From Acidimicrobiaceae bacterium (GTDB taxonomy: Bacteria; Actinomycetota; Acidimicrobiia; Acidimicrobiales; Salinilacustritrichaceae): 9,839 nucleotides of DNA. The translations under genes and the position numbers were made by a program. The stretch's first letter is position 1, and each line of letters starts with the position of its first letter. Location of the stretch: positions 1-9,839 of the forward strand of contig DMTU01000268.1 in assembly GCA_003476595.1 (NCBI GenBank). The letters run 5' to 3'. Positions 1 to 6,214 of the stretch are shown here, piece by piece. The notes beneath the pieces are model-generated. The model had not been told where the DNA came from. It searched no databases and saw nothing but the letters and a program-made list of their open reading frames with translations.

Positions 1-1
1 C

Positions 2-111
2 GGATGGAACGTCGGGACCGATCGGCGCGCTCGTTCCTGACGGCACCGGTCGAGGTTCGGTTCGCTCGTTCCGCTGGATGGAACCAATGGACCGATCGGC
101 GCGCTCGTTCC
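2..111. repeat. Short degenerate tandem repeat, three ~36-nt units
   Basis: Two units at 2-37 and 76-111 are the same length and match except in a 6-nt stretch (11-16 versus 85-90). Each starts GGATGGAAC and ends CGCTCGTTCC. A third, degenerate unit lies between them, ending at 72; only its last ~18 nt match well (15 of 18). The 10-mer CGCTCGTTCC therefore occurs at 28-37, 63-72 and 102-111. Each complete unit has GGAAC near one end, GTTCC at the other and CCGATCGG inside, so it can fold as an interrupted palindrome. The array lies just 3' of the CoA-transferase gene and may continue leftward beyond the window. Its function is unknown; a terminator or intergenic repeat is possible. Confidence 0.7.
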
Positions 112-125
112 CGGCCCCGGCGAGG

Positions 126-1436
126 TCAGGGCATGGGGGAGGCGCCGCCGGACGCGCGCTCGGCGGCCTCGAGGAGGTCGTCGCGGAAGTCGGGATGGGC
201 GATGGCGGCGAGCGCGTCGCCGCGCTGGTGGACGGTCTTGCCCTGGAGCTCGGCGACGCCGTGCTCGGTGACGATGACGTCCACCTGGTGCCGCGGGGTG
301 GTGATGACGGTGCCGGCGGCGAACCACGGGACGATGCGGGACCGGACCTCCTCGCCGGCCCGGTAGGTGGAGGGCAGGCACAGGATGGAGCGGTCGGACA
401 GGTCGAGGCCGGTGCCGGCGACGAAGTCCTCGTGGCCGCCGATGCCGGAGAACTGCTCGCCGCTGCGGGTGTCGGCCACGACCTGGCCGTGGATGTCGAC
501 CGAGAGGGCCGCGTTGATCGTGATCATCGACCGGTTCGCGCCGATGAGCTCGGGCGAGTTCACGACCTCGACGGGGAGGAACGCGACCTCGCGGTTCTGG
601 TGGAGCCAGTCGTAGAGCTCGCGGGTGCCGCCGGCGAAGGTGCAGACCGACACCCCCTCGTACTGGCCCTTGCGCATGTTGGAGACCTTGCCGGCCTGGT
701 GCAGCTTCATCAGGCCGGTGGTGAACATCTCCGAGTGGATGCCGTAGTCGCCGCCGTCGCCCTCGGCGAGGAGCGCGGCGACCACGGACGGGACGGCGCC
801 GATGCCGGTCTGCAGCGTGGCCCCGTCGGGGATCAGGCCCTGGATGTGGCGGGCGATCGAGCGCTCGACGTCGGTGGGCTCGGGATCGGCGATCTCGTAG
901 GGGGTGGAGTCGGATTCGATGAGCACATCGATCTCGTCGACGTGGAGGCGGTGCGCGTGCTCGCCCCACCCGTAGGTGACCGGGTAGTGCTCGCTCACCT
1001 CCACGACGAGCAGCCGGTCGGGGTCGGCGCCGGCGGCGTGCAGCGATCGGGTGTTGGCGCCGGCGTGGAGCGACAGGCTGCACCACCCGTCGCGGTCGGG
1101 GGGCGAGGCCGCGGTGGCCATCACCCGGGGGGAGATGTCCTCGAGCAGGGTGACGAAGCGGCGGAAGTCGGCGGGAGCGAAGCCGATGTTGGCGCCGCTG
1201 TCGCGCAGCAGCCGCTCGAGGGGGCCGAAGAAGCCGCTCAGGTAGTGGACGTGGGGATGGGTGAACAGGTCGGTGAGGACGGTGACGAGCGCCCCGAAGA
1301 CCTTGAGGTCCTCCCAGTCCTTTCGGCTGCCCATCGCTTCGAGCAGCGCGGCCGGCTGGGACGGGCCGAGGGGGAGGCCGAGGGTGTCGGTGGCCTGGAA
1401 CAGGTCCACGGCGTCGTGGGCGGAGAGGCGTCGCAT
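126..1436 (-). CDS. Acetyl-CoA hydrolase/transferase family protein (4-hydroxybutyrate CoA-transferase-like)
   Basis: A 436-residue cytosolic enzyme predicted to move CoA between a carboxylic acid and an acyl-CoA, or to hydrolyse acyl-CoA, through a covalent glutamyl-CoA intermediate. The length is normal for the single-chain acetyl-CoA hydrolase/transferase family. The N-terminal half (about 1-185) is the less conserved domain. The C-terminal half carries the family signatures: GIGAVP at 211-216, the catalytic glutamate E236 in GIHSEMFTTG, the glycine-rich GIGGHEDFVAG loop at 331-341, and EHGVAEL at 391-397. The ATG at 1434-1436 is the only reasonable start; a TAGACA hexamer 6 nt upstream could be a weak -10 for a leaderless message. 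It is transcribed divergently from the DUF2786 gene across 102 nt. Family membership is secure. The acid substrate (acetate, 4-hydroxybutyrate, butyrate, propionate or succinate) cannot be read from the sequence. Confidence 0.93.
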   Translation of the reverse strand: MRRLSAHDAVDLFQATDTLGLPLGPSQPAALLEAMGSRKDWEDLKVFGALVTVLTDLFTHPHVHYLSGFFGPLERLLRDSGANIGFAPADFRRFVTLLEDISPRVMATAASPPDRDGWCSLSLHAGANTRSLHAAGADPDRLLVVEVSEHYPVTYGWGEHAHRLHVDEIDVLIESDSTPYEIADPEPTDVERSIARHIQGLIPDGATLQTGIGAVPSVVAALLAEGDGGDYGIHSEMFTTGLMKLHQAGKVSNMRKGQYEGVSVCTFAGGTRELYDWLHQNREVAFLPVEVVNSPELIGANRSMITINAALSVDIHGQVVADTRSGEQFSGIGGHEDFVAGTGLDLSDRSILCLPSTYRAGEEVRSRIVPWFAAGTVITTPRHQVDVIVTEHGVAELQGKTVHQRGDALAAIAHPDFRDDLLEAAERASGGASPMP

Positions 1437-1538
1437 GAGAGGTGTCTACCGAGGACGACCCGGCATCGACAGGGTCTGGGGTCCTCGGCCCGGGCGTCCT
1501 CGGACGTGACTGTCGGAGGGTGCCGACATGATGGGGTG

Positions 1539-2270
1539 ATGGCTCACCTCGATCCCGACGGCGCCGGCGGCGGCGCCCCCGACCCCGGCGTGCTGCACAA
1601 GGTGCGGTCGCTGCTCGCCAAGGCCGAGTCCACCACCTACCCCGACGAGGCCGAGGCGCTCTCGGCCAAGGCCCAGCAGCTCATGGACCGCCACGCCATC
1701 GATCGGGCCATGCTGGGCGAGGGCAGCCGCGCCGGGCCCGAGGGTCGCACGCTGCTGGTGGAGCCGCCCTACGCCCGGCCCAAGTTCCAGCTGCTCACCG
1801 AGCTGGCCCGCGCCAACCGGTGCCGCGCCGTGCTGGACACCGACCGGAACGTCGCCACCGTCATCGGCTTCCCCGACGACCAGGCCACGGTCGAGCTCCT
1901 CTACACGTCGCTGCTGGTCCAGGGCACCCGGGCGATGCTCCAGGCCGGCACCAGCTCGCGCACGCGCTCGCGTGCGTTCCGCCAGGCCTTCCTCGTGGCC
2001 TACGCGTCCCGCATCGGGCAACGGCTGCGCCAGGCCGCGGCGGCCACCGTGTCCGAGGCCGTGCGCGACCACGGCGAGGAGCTCTTGCCCGTCCTGCGCA
2101 GCCGCGAGGTCGCGGTCGAGGACGAGCTCGCGTCGGCCTTCCCGCACCTGCGCCGCATGCGGGTCACCGCCAGCGACCCGGCCGGGTACGCGGCCGGGCA
2201 CGCCGCCGCCGACCGCGCCCGGCTGGGCGGTCAGGAGGTTCGCGGACGGGTGCGCCGTCTGCGCAGGTGA
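1539..2270 (+). CDS. DUF2786 domain-containing protein
   Basis: A 243-residue protein of unknown function. Residues about 18-60 match the DUF2786 pattern: a helix with VRSLLAKAEST, then a short link with the Tyr-Pro-Glu-type PDEAEAL motif, then AKAQQLMDRHAID. The middle segment (about 80-160: ATVIGFPDDQATVELLYTSLL, then FRQAFLVAYASRI) resembles the second domain that commonly follows DUF2786. The C-terminus is basic (GRVRRLRR). There is no signal peptide or membrane segment. I chose the ATG at 1539; a CATGAT hexamer ends 6 nt before it, so transcription may be leaderless, and GTG 1536 is a minor alternative. The stop codon overlaps the E1 ATG by one base (TGATG at 2268-2272), which suggests translational coupling, although nothing known links the two functions. 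DUF2786 proteins are found in actinobacteria and phages, but no biochemical role is established to my knowledge. Confidence 0.85.
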   Translation: MAHLDPDGAGGGAPDPGVLHKVRSLLAKAESTTYPDEAEALSAKAQQLMDRHAIDRAMLGEGSRAGPEGRTLLVEPPYARPKFQLLTELARANRCRAVLDTDRNVATVIGFPDDQATVELLYTSLLVQGTRAMLQAGTSSRTRSRAFRQAFLVAYASRIGQRLRQAAAATVSEAVRDHGEELLPVLRSREVAVEDELASAFPHLRRMRVTASDPAGYAAGHAAADRARLGGQEVRGRVRRLRR

Positions 2271-4435
2271 TGGCTCGTTCGCTGCGCGATCTGCTCAGCC
2301 GGGTCGCGGCCCGCACGCGGATCGGCACGCGAGGTCCGGTGGAGGTGGCACACTCGGAGCCGGTGAGCGACATCAGGGGGTTCGCGGTCGAGGAGGTCAT
2401 CGAGGACTTCCGTCTGGCGTGCGTGTCGCGCGCCATCGACGACCGCGAGATCAGCCTGCAGAAGCAGAGCAAGGTCTTCTTCCAGATCTCCGGTGCCGGC
2501 CACGAGGCGCTGCTGCTCGGGTTGGCCCGCTCGCTGCGCCCCGGGCACGACTGGTTCTTCCCCTACTACCGCGACCTGGCCCTGATGCTCGGCCTCGGCA
2601 TCAGCCCCTACGAGCTCCTGCTCCAGGCCGTCGGCTCGGCCGAGTGCCGGGCGTCGGGCGGCCGCCAGATGCCGTCGCACTGGGGCTACGCCGCCGAGCA
2701 CGTCGTGTCCCAGTCCAGCCCCACGGGTAGCCAGTGCATCCCCGCGGTGGGCTGCGCCGAGGCCGGCCGCTACATCGGCCGCACGCCGGAGCTGGCGCAC
2801 CTGCCCGCCGCCGGCGACGAGGTCACCTACGTGAGCCTGGGCGAGGGCGCCACCTCCGAGGGCGAGTTCTGGGAGTCCCTCAACACGGCGTGCACGCTGC
2901 ACCTCCCGGTCGTCTACGTCGTGGCCGACAACGGCTACGCCATCTCGGTCCCCGTCTCCGACCAGTCGCCCGCCCCGGTCTCCGAGCTGGTGCGGGGGTT
3001 CCGTGGCCTCGAGGTGCTGCGCCTCGACGGCACCGACTACCTCGAGGTCCGGGGGTGGAGCGAGGCCGCCATCGCCCGGGTCCGGGCCGGCGTCGGGCCG
3101 CTGCTGATCCACGCCGACGTCACCCGCCCGTACTCCCACTCCGGAGCCGACACGCAGTCCAAGTACCGCTCCGAGCGGGAGCTGGCCGACGAGGCCGAGC
3201 GCGACCCCATCGGCCGCCTCGAGCAGGTGCTGGTCGAGCACGGCGCCCTCAGCCCCGCCGAGGCCAGCGCCGTCCGGGAGGAGGCCCGCCAGACCGTCGC
3301 CGACGCGGCCAAGCAGGCGATCGCGGCGGCACGCCCGGACCCCGCCACCCTCACGGACCACGTCGTGGCCCTGCCCGACCGGCCCGAGCCGCCCGACGTC
3401 TACGACGGGGGCGACGAGGTCGCCCTCGGCGGGGCGATCAGCGCCGTGCTCCACGAGCGGATGGCTGCCGACGTGCGCATCCGCGTCTTCGGCGAGGACG
3501 TCGCCGATGCCCGCGAGCAGGTCCTGGCCAACGTGGAGGGCAAGGGCGGGGTCTTCGGCACCACCCACGGCCTGCAGCGCGAGTTCGGCATGGCCCGCTG
3601 CTTCAACACGCCGCTGGCCGAGGCCAACATCATCGGGCGGGCCGTCGGCCACGGCGTGCGGGGCCTGCGCCCGGCGCCGGAGATCCAGTTCTTCGACTAC
3701 GTGTGGCCCGCCATGCAGCAGCTCAAGAGCGAGGCCGCCACGATGCGGTGGCGCTCCAACGGGGCCTTCACCGCCCCGATGGTCGTGCGCATCCCCATCG
3801 GGGGCTACCTGCACGGCGGGGCCATCTGGCACAGCCAGTCGGGCGAGTCGATCTTCGCCCACGTCCCCGGGCTGCTCATCGCCTTCCCGTCCCGCGCCCG
3901 CGACGCCGCCGGTCTGCTGCGGTACGCGTTCGAGTGCGAGGACCCGGTCCTGTTCCTCGAGCACAAGCACCTGCTGCGCCAGCCCTACACCAAGGACCTC
4001 CTCCCCCCGGCCGACTGGGTGCTGCCCTTCGGCGTCGCCGACGTGCGCCGCCGCGGCGATGCGGTCACCGTCGTCACGTGGGGTGCGATGGTCCAGAAGT
4101 CGCTGGTCGCGGCCGAGGCCATCGCCGAGGAGACCGGCCGCCAGGTCGAGGTGATCGACCTGCGCACCATCACCCCGTGGGACCGGGAGCGGGTCGGCGA
4201 GTCGGTCGAGCGCACCGGGCGCGCCCTGGTCGTGCACGAGGACGTGCTCACGGCCGGCTTCGGCGGCGAGATCGCGGCGTGGATCGCGGACGAGTGCTTC
4301 TGGTCCCTCGACGCCCCCGTCCGCCGGGTCGGTGCGCCCGACATCCACGTCGCCTACGAGCCCACCCTCGAGGACGCCATCCTCCCGCAGGCCGCCGACG
4401 TCACCGAGGCCCTGCGCAAACTCCTCGCCGAGTAG
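2270..4435 (+). CDS. Fused alpha-beta E1 of a branched-chain-type 2-oxoacid dehydrogenase (thiamine-diphosphate dependent)
   Basis: A 721-residue protein with the E1 alpha domain (about 40-370) and the E1 beta domain (about 380-721) in one chain. E1 decarboxylates a 2-oxoacid on thiamine diphosphate and passes the acyl group to lipoyl-E2. In the alpha half, GRQMPSHWG precedes the cofactor motif GEGATSEG at 191-198 and ADNGYAIS around 219-226. GEG rather than GDG is what branched-chain E1 alpha uses (human BCKDHA reads GEGAASEG). The beta half has FGEDVA near 407, FFDYVWPAMQQL, and the active-site histidine H521 in HSQSGES, as in E1 beta proteins. The ATG at 2270 overlaps the upstream stop by one base. 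GTG 2363 is a serious alternative giving 690 residues: it fits the usual length before the conserved EDFRLA, and the extra 31 codons carry more A/T-ending codons than the rest. Neither start has a well-placed Shine-Dalgarno. No E2 or E3 gene is nearby, so the partners must be elsewhere. Branched-chain substrate preference is inference. Confidence 0.93.
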   Translation: MARSLRDLLSRVAARTRIGTRGPVEVAHSEPVSDIRGFAVEEVIEDFRLACVSRAIDDREISLQKQSKVFFQISGAGHEALLLGLARSLRPGHDWFFPYYRDLALMLGLGISPYELLLQAVGSAECRASGGRQMPSHWGYAAEHVVSQSSPTGSQCIPAVGCAEAGRYIGRTPELAHLPAAGDEVTYVSLGEGATSEGEFWESLNTACTLHLPVVYVVADNGYAISVPVSDQSPAPVSELVRGFRGLEVLRLDGTDYLEVRGWSEAAIARVRAGVGPLLIHADVTRPYSHSGADTQSKYRSERELADEAERDPIGRLEQVLVEHGALSPAEASAVREEARQTVADAAKQAIAAARPDPATLTDHVVALPDRPEPPDVYDGGDEVALGGAISAVLHERMAADVRIRVFGEDVADAREQVLANVEGKGGVFGTTHGLQREFGMARCFNTPLAEANIIGRAVGHGVRGLRPAPEIQFFDYVWPAMQQLKSEAATMRWRSNGAFTAPMVVRIPIGGYLHGGAIWHSQSGESIFAHVPGLLIAFPSRARDAAGLLRYAFECEDPVLFLEHKHLLRQPYTKDLLPPADWVLPFGVADVRRRGDAVTVVTWGAMVQKSLVAAEAIAEETGRQVEVIDLRTITPWDRERVGESVERTGRALVVHEDVLTAGFGGEIAAWIADECFWSLDAPVRRVGAPDIHVAYEPTLEDAILPQAADVTEALRKLLAE

Positions 4436-4447
4436 CCCCTCCGCTGC

Positions 4448-4503
4448 CGCGACAGGGGAACTGCCAGTTCCAGTCTTCGGACACTGGCAGTCGTGGTGTC
4501 GCG
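4448..4503. terminator. Palindromic intergenic element, copy A (probable bidirectional terminator)
   Basis: A 56-bp element between two convergent genes. It starts 12 nt after the E1 stop and ends 5 nt before the stop codon of the minus-strand kinase. The outer arms CGCGACA (4448-4454) and TGTCGCG (4497-4503) are perfectly complementary. Symmetric 5-nt internal loops follow, then inner arms ACTGCCAGT (4460-4468) and ACTGGCAGT (4483-4491), with a short TCC/GGA pairing in the loop. The left half also holds a compact perfect palindrome, GGAACTG-C-CAGTTCC (4457-4471). There is no T-run, so it would be a non-canonical terminator. It matches copy B at 45 of 56 positions without gaps. The structure is directly visible; the terminator role is inferred from position. 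Confidence 0.7.
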
Positions 4504-4508
4504 CGATG

Positions 4509-5201
4509 TCAGGCGGGCCAGGCGGTGACGGCGCGCAGCCCGCCGCCCGGAGCGTCCTCCAGCCACGCCTCCCCACCGTGGCGGGCCAGCACCGCCCGCA
4601 CCGTGGTGAGCCCGAGGCCGAGACCGCCCCCGGAGCGCTCCAGGCGCTCGCCCTCGGCGAAGGCAGCCTCGTGGCGGTCGGCCGGGATGCCGGCGCCGTC
4701 GTCGGTCACCGACACCAGCCAGCGGTCCCCGTCCCGGCGGCCGTCGACGGTGACGGCGACCGCCCCGTCGCCGCCGGCGTGGTGCCGGGCATTGTCGAGC
4801 AGCTCGTGGAACACCCACTCGACCATGTCCCGGTCGGCGGTCACCGTCGGGAGCCCGTCCGCCACCTGCACGACGACCTCGGTGGGGTCCAGCTGCTCGG
4901 CGACCCACGTGGCCACCTCGCCCAGGTCGACCGGCCCGGTCTGCAGCGGGCGGTGCTGGGCGCCGATGTAGCGCTGGACGCTCAGCACCATGTCCGCGGT
5001 CCGGTGGACCGCGGCCGACGACCGGGTCAGCAGCTCGCGGGACTCGTCGTCGAGCTGGGCGCCGGCGAGCTGCGCCAGCAGGTCGAGCATCCCGGTGGCG
5101 ATGGCCAGCGGGTTGCGCAGCCCGTGGGAGACCATGCGCACGAAGCGGACCAGGTCCTCGGCCTCGGGCGTCTGCGGGTCGTCGGCGGCCACGACCCCCA
5201 T
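4509..5201 (-). CDS. Sensorless cytosolic histidine kinase (HisKA + HATPase_c core)
   Basis: A 230-residue protein made almost entirely of the histidine-kinase catalytic core. The H-box is VSHGLRNPL with the phospho-acceptor H26. The dimerisation helices run to about 80. The ATP-binding domain has the N-box HELLDNARHH (N137), the G1 box DDGAGIP at 167-173 and the G2 box GGGLGLGL at 191-198. There is no membrane segment and no PAS, GAF or HAMP domain, so it probably senses through a partner protein. I chose the ATG at 5199-5201: it has GAGGGT about 8 nt upstream on the minus strand, and the longer GTG start at 5279 would overlap the divergent gene. No adjacent response-regulator gene exists; the nearest receiver is the one at 8412-8906. 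Kinase assignment is firm, partner unknown. Confidence 0.88.
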   Translation of the reverse strand: MGVVAADDPQTPEAEDLVRFVRMVSHGLRNPLAIATGMLDLLAQLAGAQLDDESRELLTRSSAAVHRTADMVLSVQRYIGAQHRPLQTGPVDLGEVATWVAEQLDPTEVVVQVADGLPTVTADRDMVEWVFHELLDNARHHAGGDGAVAVTVDGRRDGDRWLVSVTDDGAGIPADRHEAAFAEGERLERSGGGLGLGLTTVRAVLARHGGEAWLEDAPGGGLRAVTAWPA

Positions 5202-5242
5202 GGGAGCACACCCTCGCCGTGGGACGACCGTCGGAGCGCCCG

Positions 5243-5257
5243 TAGGGTCACCTCGTG
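5243..5257 (+). promoter_or_regulatory. Candidate -10 box for a leaderless GTG start
   Basis: TAGGGT at 5243-5248 fits the actinobacterial -10 pattern TANNNT. It is followed by exactly 6 nt (CACCTC) and the GTG at 5255, so transcription would begin at or next to the start codon. A weak -35-like TGGGAC lies at 5220-5225 with a 17-nt spacer. There is no Shine-Dalgarno before this GTG, consistent with leaderless translation. This is inference from spacing and consensus only. Confidence 0.4.
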
Positions 5258-6145
5258 CCCGATGCGCCGTCCCGCCCACCCGCCGCCTGGGTCTTCGAGG
5301 TCGACCCCACCGACATCGACCTCGGCACGGCCTTCGCCGACGGCGAGGCGATGATCCAGTTCGAGGTCGCCGACGACCGGGCCGCGCTGCTCGGGCCCGG
5401 CCAGCTCGCCCACCTGTGGGTCCAGGACCGCCTCGGCGACGTCGTCCCCGCCGGCATCTACGCCACCGGGAGCGTCGTCGGCCCGGTGGAGCTGGTGGAC
5501 GACGAGGACGGCGAGCGCGTCGCCGTCGTCTCCGTGGGCTTCGACAGCCTGCGCTCGCCGATCGACGGCACGGCCCTGCTGGCGGGTGACGAGTTCGTCG
5601 GGTCGCCCCTCCAGGACGGCGCCCCGGAGCAGAACCCGGTCCCGCTCGATGCGGCGCAGGCCGCGGCGGTCGCCGCCAACGACCTCGACCCGGGTCCGGT
5701 GGCCACCGTGCTGCTCGGCGTCGACGACGGCGAGGGGATCACGCTGCCGGCGCTCGAGGTGCGCCTGCCGAGCGACACGCTGCTCGTCGTCGAAGGGGTC
5801 GACCACGAGGGCTGGACGGTGGTCCGGGGCACGCCCGGCATGGACGAGGTCGTCGAGCTCCCCGAGCAGCACGCCACCTTCATCGACGCCGTCGAGTACG
5901 TGGCTGCGGCCGTCGGCAAGGCCGGCGGGTCGCTGCCGGTGGTCGACACCGACGACGGCATCGAGGCCGTGGCCATCTTCGACGCCGACGGGGGTGTCTA
6001 CGCCGTGCTGAAGGAGGCCGAGGACGCGTACACCTTCGCCTGGATCGACGACGACGGGGACCTCGAGCGCCTCGACACCTACGCCACCCTCAAGGAGGCG
6101 ATCCTGCTCCCCGTCCTGGACGAGGAGCTCTTCGGTGGCATGTGA
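5255..6145 (+). CDS. Acidic protein with a probable EVE/PUA-like N-terminal domain
   Basis: A 296-residue protein, strongly acidic with few lysines, and no signal peptide or membrane segment. Residues about 11-150 resemble the EVE (PUA-like) fold: an opening AWVFEVDP strand, a GPGQLAHLWVQD segment, GIYATGSVVGPVE, a strand RVAVVSVGFDSLRSPI, and a closing proline-rich stretch leading into an alanine-rich helix (LDAAQAAAVAAN). EVE domains are known or proposed to bind modified nucleobases. The C-terminal half (about 150-296) is unrecognised; it alternates Asp/Glu-rich strands and helices and ends in LDEELFGGM. The GTG at 5255 is chosen because it begins directly after the candidate -10 and clears the divergent kinase gene by 53 nt. 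The EVE assignment is pattern recognition without a profile search. If it fails, this is a hypothetical protein. Confidence 0.8.
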   Translation: MPDAPSRPPAAWVFEVDPTDIDLGTAFADGEAMIQFEVADDRAALLGPGQLAHLWVQDRLGDVVPAGIYATGSVVGPVELVDDEDGERVAVVSVGFDSLRSPIDGTALLAGDEFVGSPLQDGAPEQNPVPLDAAQAAAVAANDLDPGPVATVLLGVDDGEGITLPALEVRLPSDTLLVVEGVDHEGWTVVRGTPGMDEVVELPEQHATFIDAVEYVAAAVGKAGGSLPVVDTDDGIEAVAIFDADGGVYAVLKEAEDAYTFAWIDDDGDLERLDTYATLKEAILLPVLDEELFGGM

Positions 6146-6157
6146 GGCCACCGCGCG

Positions 6158-6213
6158 CGCGACAGGAGAACTGCCAGTTCCAGGAGATCGGAACTGGCAG
6201 TGGTGGTGTAGCG
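6158..6213. terminator. Palindromic intergenic element, copy B (probable bidirectional terminator)
   Basis: A second 56-bp element of the same family as the one at 4448-4503. It also starts 12 nt after the stop of the plus-strand gene, and it ends 1 nt before the stop codon of the minus-strand monooxygenase. Its inner stem is longer and perfect: ACTGCCAGTTCC (6170-6181) pairs with GGAACTGGCAGT (6190-6201) around an 8-nt loop. The outer arms CGCGACA (6158-6164) and TGTAGCG (6207-6213) pair with one mismatch. The left half again holds a compact palindrome, GAACTG-C-CAGTTC (6168-6180). There is no T-run. The 12-bp perfect stem between convergent genes makes a terminator or 3'-end stabilising structure likely. 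Confidence 0.72.
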
Positions 6214-6214
6214 G

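Noticed and set aside
6..35. GGAAC followed by CGTT, resembling an ECF sigma promoter
   Set aside because: The gap is 21 nt instead of the usual 16-17, and the match is explained by the dyad symmetry of the repeat unit.
1..111. Repeat units of about 36 nt suggested a CRISPR array
   Set aside because: Units are nearly contiguous with no unique spacers of constant size, the middle unit is degenerate, and no cas gene is present.
126..1436. Long open frame on the plus strand opposite the CoA-transferase
   Set aside because: Its translation is low-complexity Val/Gly/Ala/Asp without motifs, a normal by-product of high GC, while the minus strand shows clear family motifs.
2231..4576. Very long open frame on the minus strand opposite the E1 gene
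   Set aside because: Composition-driven antisense frame with no recognisable domain; E1 motifs on the plus strand are unambiguous.
5202..5279. Upstream extension of the histidine kinase to GTG 5279
   Set aside because: It would overlap the divergent EVE-like gene and its candidate promoter, the added residues are unconserved-looking, and ATG 5201 has a good ribosome site.
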